From Streptomyces davaonensis JCM 4913 (lineage in GTDB: Bacteria; Actinomycetota; Actinomycetes; Streptomycetales; Streptomycetaceae): 64,000 bases of DNA. The stretch covers positions 7,978,326 to 8,042,325 of the forward strand of contig NC_020504.1 of the NCBI RefSeq assembly GCF_000349325.1, written 5' to 3'. Both the position numbers and the translations under genes were made by a program. The notes under the pieces were generated by a model. It saw nothing but the letters and a program-made list of their open reading frames with translations. It made no database searches and had not been told where the DNA came from. Positions 53,152 to 61,908 of this stretch are shown here, one piece after another (positions within the stretch are counted from its first letter, which is position 1; the number at the start of each line of letters is the position of its first letter).

Positions 53152-53411
53152 TTGAGTTCTCCTGGTTCGTGGGGACAGTCACCATGAGTACTTCCAGGCT
53201 CACAGGATGTATCCATACGATAAAAGGTGCAACTGGGTGAATTTCGGCGAATTTCCCCCACTCGGCGGAGGCGTCCTGGGCCGGATGAGCTGCGCTCTTG
53301 CGCCCGACCGGGTCCGCCGTGATCTTTACCTCGGGCACATCGGGTCATGTGCCCCGCGAGCCAGTACCCTGGCGATTCACCTGAACGGTTGTATGGAGAG
53401 GCGGTCCGGCG

Positions 53412-53804
53412 ATGAGTGAAGTTCCCGACCCCGAGGTCGTGGAGCTGGCGACCAAGATCTTCGATCTGGCCCGGCAGGGTCGGACCGAGGCGCTCGTGGC
53501 GTACCTCGACGCGGGCGTTCCGGCCAACCTCACCAATGACCGGGGCGACTCCCTGGTGATGCTCGCCGCCTACCACGGCCACGCCGAGGCGGTGCGCGCA
53601 CTGCTGGAGCGTGGCGCCGAGGCGGACCGGATCAACGACCGGGGCCAGACCCCGCTCGCGGGGGCCGTGTTCAAGGGTGAGACGGAAGTGATCAGGGTGC
53701 TTCTCGAGGCCGGTGCCGACCCCTCGGCGGGGACCCCGTCGGCCGTCGACACCGCTCGGATGTTCGCCAAGACGGAATTGCTCGAACTGTTCGGCGCGCA
53801 CTGA
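53412..53804 (+). CDS. Ankyrin-repeat protein
   Basis: 130 residues made of about three ankyrin repeats: YLDAGVPANLTNDRGDSLVM, AAYHGHAEAVRALLERGAEA, INDRGQTPLAGAVFKGETEV (about 35-120). A soluble protein for protein-protein contact; the partner is unknown. It begins 260 bp from the divergent small membrane protein. Followed by a 300-bp gap carrying a short ORF before the HEAT-repeat gene. Confidence 0.92.
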   Translation: MSEVPDPEVVELATKIFDLARQGRTEALVAYLDAGVPANLTNDRGDSLVMLAAYHGHAEAVRALLERGAEADRINDRGQTPLAGAVFKGETEVIRVLLEAGADPSAGTPSAVDTARMFAKTELLELFGAH

Positions 53805-53999
53805 TCCGACCGCGCTGACCAGCCACAACACAGAAAACGGGGGAGGCGGTAAAGGGCCGCCGAAATTTCGGTCGCGGCAGATGGAACTGCCGAGTCATCA
53901 TGACGTCGTGATTCACGGACGCGATGGCTGGGCAGGTGTTGCCGCACCGCGCGGACCGTGATGCGGTCCGCATGGGCCACCTACGAGAGGCAGAGGAAA

Positions 54000-54059
54000 A
54001 TGGCTTACAGCAAGCAGGAAACGGCGGGCGCCCCGACGTGTTGTCACGCGGCCAGGTAG
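54000..54059 (+). CDS. Short upstream ORF (leader peptide candidate) with tandem Cys codons
   Basis: 19 codons, MAYSKQETAGAPTCCHAAR, starting with an ATG that has GAGAGG 9 bp and AGAGG 3 bp upstream, and ending in TAG 45 bp before the HEAT-repeat gene. It contains the adjacent codons TGT-TGT; TGT is rare in such G+C-rich genes, so slow translation there could sense cysteine supply. The gap 53805-53999 before it shows one hairpin (GCGGACC-N7-GGTCCGC, 53951-53971) but no other gene. The call is tentative. Confidence 0.4.
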   Translation: MAYSKQETAGAPTCCHAAR

Positions 54060-54104
54060 AGCACGTCCCCGGTTGCGTCGACGCTTGATGTGAGGCTGTT
54101 TCCC

Positions 54105-55523
54105 ATGTTCGATCCGGTCATAGCGCCCAGCGGTACGCTGCTCGGCCTCCTCCAGAGGGGCCGTGGCGACGGTACGCTGCACGCGCTCACCGCCCCGCGC
54201 GCCGAAGCGCTCGCGGCCCTGAACCACTGCGTGCTGAGCGACCCCCGCCACGACTGGCAGGTGGAGAACCGCTCCCTTTACTACGCCCGGCTCTATCTCG
54301 ACCTGAACGGCGAGCTGGACGAGATCGAGGCCCATCTCTTCGCCGTCGAGGACGTCTTCGACACCGAGGAGTCCCGTACCGGCCTTGCCCTGGCCGTCCT
54401 CGGTCACCTCGCCTCCTACGGCAGGCGCGACGCGCTCGCCCTGCTCCGCCGGTACGCCGCCACCGGCACCAACTGGGCCTGGGCCCTCGATGAACTGGCG
54501 CTGCGCGACGACGACGCCGCGCTGCGGGCCCTGGCCGCGCCGGTGCTGGCCCGCTTCGACACCGACGCCGAGGGCGAGGCCGAGCTGGCCGCCGCCGTAC
54601 GCGACGCTTTTGAGCCACGGCCCTGGCGGCTGTGGGCCGAGGATCCGCGCGAATCGATCGCCACGCGCGTGCGTGCCGCTCAGGAGGCCGGCTGTTTCGA
54701 CCGCTGGCAGCGGCAGATGCGGCCCTCCGGACCCCGCCCGGGGTGGAGCGTGCGGGCCGTCTTCGAGTGGGCCCAGCAAGGCGTCGACCGCGGCGCCGCG
54801 CTCCATGTGCCCGCCGCCCGCTGCCTCACCGCCGTCGCGGGCCCCGAGGACCGGCCGGAGATCGTCCAGGCCGCCAAGGACGGCACCGAGGGCGCCCGCT
54901 GCACGGCCCTGCGCTACCTCGCCGACAGCAATGACCCGGACGCCCTCGACCTGATCGAGGCCGCCGTGACCGCGGGGCCGCGGCCCGTCGTGGAGGCCGC
55001 CGTCGACGCATTCGAACGGATGTGCAGTGCCACCGGTGTCGACCGGGCCCGCGGCTGGGTCCACCGGCCCGATCCACTGGGCGCCGCCGCCGGGCGCATG
55101 CTCGCCTGCCGCGGCGAGGCCCAGGACAGCGATCTCGTCCTCGCGGCTCTGCGCGAGGCCGTCCGGGGCGAAGGCCCCGACGCCCCCACCCTGTGGACGC
55201 TCGTGGACGGCACCGGACGGCTCGGCATCGCCTGCGCAGCCCCCGTCCTGCGACATATCTACCGCGAGACCGCCTCCTCCCACCTACGCGGCCGGACCGC
55301 CCGCGCGCTGGCCGCCACCGATCCCTCCTTCCCCGCCGGATTCGCCGTCGAATGCCTCTGGGACTGCGAGGAGACCACCCGCGAGATCGCCGCACGGCAC
55401 GCCGAGACGGGTGACAACCGCGTCGTGGAGCGACTGCGTCGGCTCGCCGCCGACCCGGCCGAGGAGGACGAGGTCCAGACCGCCGTTCGCAGCCGTATCG
55501 GCCCTGACGCGCCCACTGGGTGA
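54105..55523 (+). CDS. HEAT-repeat protein, unknown function
   Basis: 472 residues from the ATG MFDPVIAPSG; a GTG 15 bp upstream adds five residues without a good ribosome site. Helical repeats run throughout: SYGRRDALALLRRYAATGTN, WALDELALRDDDAALRALAA, CTALRYLADSNDPDALDLIE, RGRTARALAATDPSFPAGFA. No signal or membrane segment. The repeats suggest a scaffold or adaptor for protein binding. A 19-codon ORF with adjacent cysteines precedes it. It matches a conserved Streptomyces hypothetical family I recall. Confidence 0.87.
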   Translation: MFDPVIAPSGTLLGLLQRGRGDGTLHALTAPRAEALAALNHCVLSDPRHDWQVENRSLYYARLYLDLNGELDEIEAHLFAVEDVFDTEESRTGLALAVLGHLASYGRRDALALLRRYAATGTNWAWALDELALRDDDAALRALAAPVLARFDTDAEGEAELAAAVRDAFEPRPWRLWAEDPRESIATRVRAAQEAGCFDRWQRQMRPSGPRPGWSVRAVFEWAQQGVDRGAALHVPAARCLTAVAGPEDRPEIVQAAKDGTEGARCTALRYLADSNDPDALDLIEAAVTAGPRPVVEAAVDAFERMCSATGVDRARGWVHRPDPLGAAAGRMLACRGEAQDSDLVLAALREAVRGEGPDAPTLWTLVDGTGRLGIACAAPVLRHIYRETASSHLRGRTARALAATDPSFPAGFAVECLWDCEETTREIAARHAETGDNRVVERLRRLAADPAEEDEVQTAVRSRIGPDAPTG

Positions 55524-55662
55524 ACGAGGGGTGACCCGCGGGTCAGGCGGGCATGGACACTGCCTGACCTGCTCGGGTGTGCAGCGGAACGCTCATGGGA
55601 CGTTCCCTGTTCGGAAAGATCCACGTTGACGCGGCCACGTCCAGCACGGCGACAACACCGGT

Positions 55663-56793
55663 ATGCGTGTCGTCATCGTGACCGAATCCTTTCCCCCCGA
55701 CGTGAACGGCGTGGCCCACTGCGCGCTCCAGACCGCCCGACACCTCGTCGATCGCGGTCACGCCCCCGTCGTCGTCGCCCCGGCCCCCGCCCCCGGGAGC
55801 AAGCTCGGTGCGCTCGCCGCGCCGTGCCCCGTCGTCCATGTCCCCTCCCTACCGCTCCCCGGCTACCCCCAGGTGCGCGTCGCTCTCCCCAGTCGGCGCC
55901 TGGCCTCGACGCTCATCGAGCACAACGCCGACATGGTCCACCTGGCCAGCCCCTTCGTCATCGGCGTCCGCGGCATGGCCGCCGCGGCCCGGCTCGGCAT
56001 CCCCGCCGTCGCCGTCTACCAGACCGACCTGGCCGGATACGCCCGCACCTACATGGGCGCGGGCGAGGCAGCGGCCTGGCGGCGCATCCGCTCCGTCCAC
56101 TCCGCCGCCGACCTCACTCTCGCCCCGTCCACTGCCTCCCTGAACGATCTGGAGGCGCACGGCGTTCCCCGGGTCAAGCTGTGGCCGCGCGGCGTGGACA
56201 CCGTCCGCTTCCGCCCCGACCTGCGCGACGACGCCCTGCGCCGGGAACTCGCCCCCAACGGCGAGCTGATCGTCGGCTACGTCGGCCGGCTCGCCCCCGA
56301 GAAGCACATCGAGCTGCTCGCCGGGGCCTGCCGGCTGGACGGCGTCAAGCTCGTCGTCGTGGGCGACGGACCGAGCCGCCCGAACCTGGAGCAGGCGCTG
56401 CCCGGCGCCGTCTTCCTGGGCCGCCGCACCGGCGACGACCTCGCCCGGATCTTCGCCTCGCTGGACGTCTTCGCGCACACCGGGCCCTTCGAGACCTTCT
56501 GCCAGACCGTGCAGGAGGCCATGGCCAGCGGCGTGCCCGTCGTCGCGCCCGCCGTCGGCGGACCGCTGGACCTGGTCGCCCACGGGCACACCGGCCTGCT
56601 GTTCCCGGCAGGCGACGCCAACGCCGTACGCGAGGCGGTGGCGGCCCTTCAGGCGGACCCCGCGCTGCGTGCCGCGTACGGCTCCGCCGCGCGGGAGATG
56701 GTCGAGGGGCGCACCTGGGCGGCCGTCGGTGATCAGCTCATCGGCCACTACGCGGATGTGCTGGCCGGCCGCAGGGCGAAGGTGGCGGCGTGA
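55663..56793 (+). CDS. GT4-family glycosyltransferase (GDP-mannose-dependent alpha-mannosyltransferase type)
   Basis: 376 residues. GT-B fold: N-terminal MRVVIVTESFPPDVNGVAHC with GGVAxxT-like loop, HLASPFVIGVRGMAAAARLG, middle LWPRGVDTVRFRPD, VGYVGRLAPEKHIELLAGAC, and the donor site FETFCQTVQEAMASGVPVVA with the E-x7-E pair. The sequence resembles MgtA-type mannosyltransferases that transfer mannose to lipid acceptors such as glucuronyl-diacylglycerol or to PIM precursors. Its start codon ATG follows the HEAT-repeat gene by 140 bp. The GTG of the second transferase overlaps its stop. Confidence 0.9.
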   Translation: MRVVIVTESFPPDVNGVAHCALQTARHLVDRGHAPVVVAPAPAPGSKLGALAAPCPVVHVPSLPLPGYPQVRVALPSRRLASTLIEHNADMVHLASPFVIGVRGMAAAARLGIPAVAVYQTDLAGYARTYMGAGEAAAWRRIRSVHSAADLTLAPSTASLNDLEAHGVPRVKLWPRGVDTVRFRPDLRDDALRRELAPNGELIVGYVGRLAPEKHIELLAGACRLDGVKLVVVGDGPSRPNLEQALPGAVFLGRRTGDDLARIFASLDVFAHTGPFETFCQTVQEAMASGVPVVAPAVGGPLDLVAHGHTGLLFPAGDANAVREAVAALQADPALRAAYGSAAREMVEGRTWAAVGDQLIGHYADVLAGRRAKVAA

Positions 56794-57950
56794 GCGAGCC
56801 ACTGCGCATCGTCCGGCTCGCGAACTTCGTCGCCCCCGCTTCCGGCGGGCTGCGCACGGCGCTGCGCGAACTCGGCAAGGGCTTCAAGGCGGCCGGGCAC
56901 GAACCCGTGCTCATCGTGCCCGGCGAGCGCCACACCGACCAGGAGACCGAGCAGGGCCGCGTCATCACCCTGCCCGGACCGCTGCTGCCCGGAACCGGCG
57001 GCTACCGGGTCCTGACCGACAAGCGGCGCGTGGCCCGCCTCCTGGAGGAGCTGGCCCCGGACCGCCTGGAGGTGTCCGACCGTACGACCCTCAGGTGGAC
57101 CGGCAAATGGGCACGACGCGCGCGTGTGCCCGCCGTGATGGTCTCCCACGAGACCGCCGACGGCGTCCTGCGCACCTGGGGCCTTTCCGAGGGCGCCGCC
57201 CGCCGTGCCGCCGACGCCCTCAACGTCCGTACCGCCCACACATACTCGCGCGTGGTGTGCACCACCGAGTTCGCCGAGCGGGAGTTCGTGCGGATCGGCG
57301 CCCGGAACGTCGTACGGGCCCCGCTCGGCGTCGATCTGGCGCAGCGGCACCCCGCGATGCGCGACGCGGGGCTGCGGGACCGGCACGCGCGCGTGGAGGA
57401 GGCGCTCCTCGTCACCTGTACCCGGCTGTCCGTGGAGAAGCGGCCCGGGACCGCGCTGGACGCGCTGGAGGCGCTGCTCGCCCGCGGGCGGCGGGCGGTG
57501 CTGGTGATCGCCGGGGACGGACCGCTGCGGCCGCGTCTGGAGCAGCGGGCGAAGGAGCGCGGGCTGCCGGTGACCTTCCTCGGGCATGTCTCCGACCGGG
57601 CCATGCTCGGGGCGCTCCAGGCGTCCGCGGACGTGTGCCTGGCACCGGGGCCCGCGGAGACCTTCGGGCTCGCCGCCCTGGAGGCGATGGCCTGCGGGAC
57701 GCCGGTGGCGGTGAGCACGTCGTCCGCGCTGCCGGAGGTGATCGGCTCAGCCGGGGCCGTCGCCGCGGACCACGGTGAGGGCTTCGCCGACGCCGTGGAG
57801 CAACTCCTCGCGCTGCCCGAGGAGGAGCGGCGGGAGGCGGCACGCGCGCGTGCCGAGTGCTTCGGCTGGGACACGGCGGTCATGGCCTTCCTCACCGCGC
57901 ACGACGCGCCCGTCCCCGGGCGGGATCGGGTGCCGGAGGGCGTCGTATGA
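56790..57950 (+). CDS. GT4-family glycosyltransferase, second
   Basis: 386 residues. GT-B fold: LRIVRLANFVAPASGGLRTA and then LRELGKGFKAAGHEPVLIVP, LEVSDRTTLRWTGKW, CTRLSVEKRPGTALDALEAL, VIAGDGPLRPRLEQ, and the donor motif AETFGLAALEAMACGTPVAV (E-x7-E). It shares its reading context with the preceding transferase (GTGA overlap), so both act on the same glycan or glycolipid. Acceptor unknown; the sugar is probably mannose from the pairing. Confidence 0.9.
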   Translation: MSEPLRIVRLANFVAPASGGLRTALRELGKGFKAAGHEPVLIVPGERHTDQETEQGRVITLPGPLLPGTGGYRVLTDKRRVARLLEELAPDRLEVSDRTTLRWTGKWARRARVPAVMVSHETADGVLRTWGLSEGAARRAADALNVRTAHTYSRVVCTTEFAEREFVRIGARNVVRAPLGVDLAQRHPAMRDAGLRDRHARVEEALLVTCTRLSVEKRPGTALDALEALLARGRRAVLVIAGDGPLRPRLEQRAKERGLPVTFLGHVSDRAMLGALQASADVCLAPGPAETFGLAALEAMACGTPVAVSTSSALPEVIGSAGAVAADHGEGFADAVEQLLALPEEERREAARARAECFGWDTAVMAFLTAHDAPVPGRDRVPEGVV

Positions 57951-58798
57951 GACCCCTGCGCTTCGTCGCCCTCGGGGACTCGCTGACCGAGGGCGTGGGG
58001 GATCCCGTCGGGGACGGGTGGCGCGGCTGGGCCGCGCTGCTCGCCGACGGGCTCGCCGAACAGCCCGTGGACTTCACCAACCTCGCCGTCAGCGGGGCGC
58101 AGACCCGGGACGTCCTGGAACGGCAACTGCCCGACGCGCTGGAGCTGCGCCCCGACGTGGTGTCCGTCGTCGTCGGCGTGAACGACACCCTGCGCTGCAC
58201 CTTCGACATCCAGGCCGTGGCGGCCCGGCTGGACCAGGTGTACGCGGCGCTCACCGAGCGGGGCGCCGTTGTGCTGACGGCCTGTCTGCCGGACCCGGGC
58301 TCGATGCTCGGCCTTCCGGGATCGCTGGCGCGTCCGCTGGCCCGGCGGCAGCGGGCCGTCAACACGGTCGTGCACGCGCTGTCCGAGCGGTACGACGCGG
58401 TGCATCTGCACGCGGCCGAGGACGCCTGGATCACCGACCGCGCGATGTGGAGCGCGGACCGGCTGCATCCGGGGGAGCGGGGGCACCGGCAATTGGCGGT
58501 GCGGTTCCACGCGCTGCTGGCCGAGGGCGGTCTTGCCACGGGCCTCGCGCCGTCGCCGGAGCCCGAGTTCCCGGCGCCCACCAAGTCGGCGAGCCTGTGG
58601 TGGCTGGCCACCGCGGGGACGGGGTGGGTGGTGCGGCGGTGCACCGATCTGCTGCCGCAACTGCTGACGCTGGCGGCCTCCGAGATGCGGCACCGCGCGC
58701 GGGGGACGAGCGCGCGGCTCGATCTGCGGACGGCGCATGCGGTTTCGGCGGCGCTGGCGGCGCTGTCGGTGGCGGAGCAGCAGCCGGATGCGGCGTGA
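57947..58798 (+). CDS. SGNH-hydrolase (GDSL esterase/lipase family)
   Basis: 283 residues from an ATG overlapping the second transferase stop (ATGA). SGNH blocks: I FVALGDSLTEGVG (Ser), II NLAVSGAQT (Gly), III VVGVNDTLRC (Asn), V ADRLHPGERGHRQLA (Asp/His). No signal peptide is evident, so it is probably cytosolic, though a C-terminal hydrophobic stretch (TAGTGWVVRRCTDLLPQLLT) is present. It may remove acyl or acetyl groups from the glycan built by the two coupled transferases. Substrate unknown. Confidence 0.92.
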   Translation: MRPLRFVALGDSLTEGVGDPVGDGWRGWAALLADGLAEQPVDFTNLAVSGAQTRDVLERQLPDALELRPDVVSVVVGVNDTLRCTFDIQAVAARLDQVYAALTERGAVVLTACLPDPGSMLGLPGSLARPLARRQRAVNTVVHALSERYDAVHLHAAEDAWITDRAMWSADRLHPGERGHRQLAVRFHALLAEGGLATGLAPSPEPEFPAPTKSASLWWLATAGTGWVVRRCTDLLPQLLTLAASEMRHRARGTSARLDLRTAHAVSAALAALSVAEQQPDAA

Positions 58799-58807
58799 TG
58801 GGGTACG

Positions 58808-59677
58808 TCATCGCGGTCTTACGGCTATGAAGCGGACCGGTGTCCCGGGCACGGCCTGGGCCGCCGCCGGCAGATCCCTGGCCCGGACCACCGCGATCAC
58901 CGGGTAGCCCCCCGTGGTCGGGTGGTCCGCCAGGAAGACGACCGGTCGGCCGTCCGGGGGGACCTGGATCGCGCCCAGCACCATGCCTTCGCTGGGGAGT
59001 TCGCCGGGGACGGCCCGCTCCAGGGCGGGGCCCTGAGTGCGCAGGCCGATGCGGTTGCTCGCGGGGGAGACCTGATACGTGCGCGAGGTGAACGTCCTGA
59101 CGGCCTCGGGGGTGAACCAGTCGTCCCGGGGGCCGAGGGTCACGTGGAGGACGAGTTCCGTGGGCGGGGACGGCTGGGGGGCCGTGTCCACGCGCGCGTG
59201 GAGGCCGATCGGCGCGCCCAGGGGCAGCACTGTGCCGTCCGTCAGGGGCGCGGGGCCCAGGCCGGACAGGAGGTCCGTGGAGCGGCTGCCGAGGACCGGG
59301 TCGACGGCGATGCCGCCGGAGAAGGCCACGTAGCTGCGGACACCGGAGCGGGCCGGGCCGATGTCCAGCAGTGCTCCGGCGGGCACGCGTACCGGCCCGC
59401 CCCAGGCGACGGGGCGGCCCTCCACGGTGACCGCGCAGGGGGCTCCTGTGACGGCCGCGGTGACCGTCGAACGCGGGCGTACGGCGACGCCGCTGAGCGT
59501 GGTCTCCAGCACGGCCGCCTCGGGCGCGTTGCCCACCAGCCGGTTCGCCAGGGCCGCCGCGGGCCCGTCGAGCGCGCCGGAGCGAGGGACGCCGAGGTGG
59601 GCGTGGCCGGGGCGGCCGGTGTCCTGGACGGTGGTGAGGGCCCCCGCGCGTACGACGGCCAGGGCGCGGTCGGTCAT
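58808..59677 (-). CDS. pxpC: 5-oxoprolinase subunit C (biotin-dependent carboxyltransferase-like, KipA family)
   Basis: 289 residues from an ATG overlapping the PxpB stop (ATGA). Blocks: VQDTGRPGHAHLGVPRSGAL, AALANRLVGNAPEAAVLETT, RSYVAFSGGIAVDPVLGSRS, LGPRDDWFTPEAVRTF, and GYPVIAVVRARDLPAAAQAV. With PxpA and PxpB it forms the prokaryotic ATP-dependent 5-oxoprolinase that turns 5-oxoproline into glutamate. Last gene of a five-gene operon. Confidence 0.95.
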   Translation of the reverse strand: MTDRALAVVRAGALTTVQDTGRPGHAHLGVPRSGALDGPAAALANRLVGNAPEAAVLETTLSGVAVRPRSTVTAAVTGAPCAVTVEGRPVAWGGPVRVPAGALLDIGPARSGVRSYVAFSGGIAVDPVLGSRSTDLLSGLGPAPLTDGTVLPLGAPIGLHARVDTAPQPSPPTELVLHVTLGPRDDWFTPEAVRTFTSRTYQVSPASNRIGLRTQGPALERAVPGELPSEGMVLGAIQVPPDGRPVVFLADHPTTGGYPVIAVVRARDLPAAAQAVPGTPVRFIAVRPR

Positions 59678-60312
59678 ACGGGCCTCGCTGCCGAAGGCTC
59701 TGCGGTCACCGGGACGAAGCGCACGCGCGTGCCCGGCGTCAGCAGCGCGGCCGATACGCGTGCGTGGTCCCACAGGACGGCGTCCGTGGTGCCGATCAGC
59801 TGCCAGCCGCCCGGCGAGGAGCGGGGGTAGACGCCCGTGTACGGACCGGCGAGCGCCACCGCACCGGCCGGGACGGAGGTGCGTGGGGTGTCTCTGCGCG
59901 GTACGTCGTAGTGCGGCGGCAGACCCGTCAGGTAGCCGAAGCCGGGAGCGAAGCCGCAGAAGGCGACCGTGAACTCCGTGTCCGCGTGGATACGAGCCAC
60001 CTCGTCGGCCCCGACCCCCCAGTGCGCGGCGACGTCCGCCAGGTCCGGGCCGTCGTAACGGACCGGGAGTTCGACGACCTCACGCGCGCGTGGGGGCGCG
60101 GCCGGCACCTCGGAGGCGGTGAGTTCGGATGCCAGCCGGGCCGGTTCGGTGACGCCGTCGAGGAGGACCGTACGGGCGGCCGGGACGATCTCGCGGACGG
60201 ACAGCGAGCCCTCCGCGCGGCGGCGCAGCAACTCCGCATGCAGCGCCTGGGCCTGCTCGCCCGAGGACACCTCGACCAGGAGGGCGTCGCCGCCGACACG
60301 CAGCGCCCTCAT
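59674..60312 (-). CDS. pxpB: 5-oxoprolinase subunit B (KipI family)
   Basis: 212 residues from an ATG overlapping the PxpA stop. Blocks of the allophanate hydrolase subunit 1/KipI family: ELPVRYDGPDLADVAAHWGV, FTVAFCGFAPGFGYLTGLPP, VPRRDTPRTSVPAGAVALAG, YTGVYPRSSPGGWQLIGTTD. It pairs with PxpC in the 5-oxoprolinase complex. The same frame is open far upstream, but that part is antisense to nothing real: it lies across pxpA. Confidence 0.95.
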   Translation of the reverse strand: MRALRVGGDALLVEVSSGEQAQALHAELLRRRAEGSLSVREIVPAARTVLLDGVTEPARLASELTASEVPAAPPRAREVVELPVRYDGPDLADVAAHWGVGADEVARIHADTEFTVAFCGFAPGFGYLTGLPPHYDVPRRDTPRTSVPAGAVALAGPYTGVYPRSSPGGWQLIGTTDAVLWDHARVSAALLTPGTRVRFVPVTAEPSAARPV

Positions 60313-61067
60313 GCGAAGGCCTCCACCCGGACCCCCGACCGCTGGAGCCGTTCTCGGATCCGGCGGGCGAGGTCCACCGCGCCGGGCGTGTCGCCGTGCA
60401 GGCACAGGGAGCGGGCCCGTACCTGGATGCGCGCCCCGGAGTCGGCGTCGACCTCGCCGAAGCGCGCCATGCGCACGGAGCGCGCCACGACGGCGTCCGG
60501 GTCGGTGACGACGGCGCCCTCCCGGTCGCGCGGCACGAGTGTGCCGTGCTCGGTGTAGGCGCGGTCCGCGAACGCCTCCGTGACCGTCGGCAGCCCCGCC
60601 TTGGCGGCCAGCTCCAGCAGGCGGGAGCCGGGCAGCCCGAGCACGGGCAGCGTGGCGTCGGCGAGCAGCACTCCGTCGACGACCGCGCCCGCCTGCTCCT
60701 CGTCGTGCACGACCCGGTTGTAGAGCGCGCCGTGCGGCTTGACGTACGACACGCGCGTGCCCGCCGCGCGGGCGAAGACCTCCAGCGCACCGATCTGGTA
60801 CGCCACTTCGGCCATGAGTTCCGCGGGCGGCACGTCCATCGCGCGCCGCCCGAACCCCGCCAGGTCCCGGTAGGAGACCTGCGCACCGATCCGCACCCCG
60901 CGCGTGGCCGCCAGCTCGCACACCCGCCGCATGGTGGCCGCGTCCCCGGCGTGGAAGCCGCAGGCCACGTTGGCGCTGGTGACGACAGACAGCAGCCGTT
61001 CGTCGTCGGTGAGGCGCCAGCGGCCGAAGCCCTCGCCGAGGTCGGCGTTCAGATCGATCGCGGTCAT
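60309..61067 (-). CDS. pxpA: 5-oxoprolinase subunit A (LamB/YcsF family)
   Basis: 252 residues. Starts MTAIDLNADLGEGFGRWRLT, then VTSANVACGFHAGDAATMRR (metal/active-site His), GVRIGAQVSYRDLAGFGRRA, SYVKPHGALYNRVVHDEEQA and ALCLHGDTPGAVDLARRIRE-like end block SLCLHGDTPGAVDLARRI. Catalytic subunit for 5-oxoproline ring opening coupled to ATP, in complex with PxpB and PxpC. The three genes overlap by 4 bp at each junction, so they are made in fixed ratio. Confidence 0.96.
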   Translation of the reverse strand: MTAIDLNADLGEGFGRWRLTDDERLLSVVTSANVACGFHAGDAATMRRVCELAATRGVRIGAQVSYRDLAGFGRRAMDVPPAELMAEVAYQIGALEVFARAAGTRVSYVKPHGALYNRVVHDEEQAGAVVDGVLLADATLPVLGLPGSRLLELAAKAGLPTVTEAFADRAYTEHGTLVPRDREGAVVTDPDAVVARSVRMARFGEVDADSGARIQVRARSLCLHGDTPGAVDLARRIRERLQRSGVRVEAFA

Positions 61068-61077
61068 GGGTCTCCTG

Positions 61078-61908
61078 TCAGGCGGCGCTCAGCACGCGGT
61101 ACTGCGCGTCCCGGGCGTCGGTGAGGAACATCTGGCCCGGCGCATGGGTGATCGCGAACGGCGGCCGGGACGCCGTCACGACGGCCTGCGGGGTCACTCC
61201 GCAGGCCCAGAACACCGGGATGTCGTCCGGCGCGATCTCCACCGGGTCCCCGAAGTCGGGGCGGCCGAGGTCGCCGATGCCGAGCACCGAGGGGTCACCG
61301 CAGTGCACGGGGCCGCCGTGCACCGCCGGGAGCAGACTGCTCTCCCGGATCGCCGCCGCCAGATGCTCCGGCGGCACCGGCCGCATCGACACCACCATGG
61401 GTCCGTGCAGCCGCCCCGCCGACCTGCATTGACGGTCCGTCACATACATCGGGACGTTCCGCCCCTGCTCGATGTGGCGGATCGGGACGCCCGCCTCGGT
61501 CAGCGCCCACTCGAAGGTGAAGCTGCACCCGATCAGGAACGACACCAGATCGTCCCGCCAGTGGGCCCGCACGTCCGTCGGCTCGGCCACCAGCTCGCCG
61601 TCCCGCCAGACCCGGTAGCGGGGCAGATCGGTGCGCAGATCCGCGCCGTCGGCCAGGACGGTCGTGTGCGACCCGGCGTCCGTGACGTCGAGCACCGGAC
61701 ACGGCTTGGGGTTGCGCTGGCAGAACAGGAGCATGTCGTACGCCCAGTCCGCGGGCACCGAGATCAGGTTGACCTGGGTGTGGCCCGCCGCGACCCCGGC
61801 CGTGGGGCCCGTGAGCCCCGCGCGGAAGCGGGTCCGGGCGTCCGCCGGCCGCCACGCGTGCGCGTGCGCGTCGACGAGGACCAGTGGGCGGTCGTCCGTG
61901 CGGTTCAC
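61078..61908 (-). CDS. DUF1445 protein (putative hydro-lyase / D-glutamate cyclase-related, YcsI family)
   Basis: 276 residues from a GTG overlapping the MFS stop (GTGA). Typical blocks: [77 protein letters not shown], and [20 protein letters not shown]. The family is annotated as hydro-lyase; in mammals a DUF1445 domain is part of D-glutamate cyclase, which makes 5-oxo-D-proline. Its position between the carrier and 5-oxoprolinase genes fits a role in oxoproline or D-glutamate metabolism. Confidence 0.9.
   Translation of the reverse strand: MNRTDDRPLVLVDAHAHAWRPADARTRFRAGLTGPTAGVAAGHTQVNLISVPADWAYDMLLFCQRNPKPCPVLDVTDAGSHTTVLADGADLRTDLPRYRVWRDGELVAEPTDVRAHWRDDLVSFLIGCSFTFEWALTEAGVPIRHIEQGRNVPMYVTDRQCRSAGRLHGPMVVSMRPVPPEHLAAAIRESSLLPAVHGGPVHCGDPSVLGIGDLGRPDFGDPVEIAPDDIPVFWACGVTPQAVVTASRPPFAITHAPGQMFLTDARDAQYRVLSAA

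Noticed and set aside
53881..53961. 26-codon ORF MELPSHHDVV... in the gap after the ankyrin gene
   Set aside because: Weak ribosome site and no supporting feature; kept out of the list.
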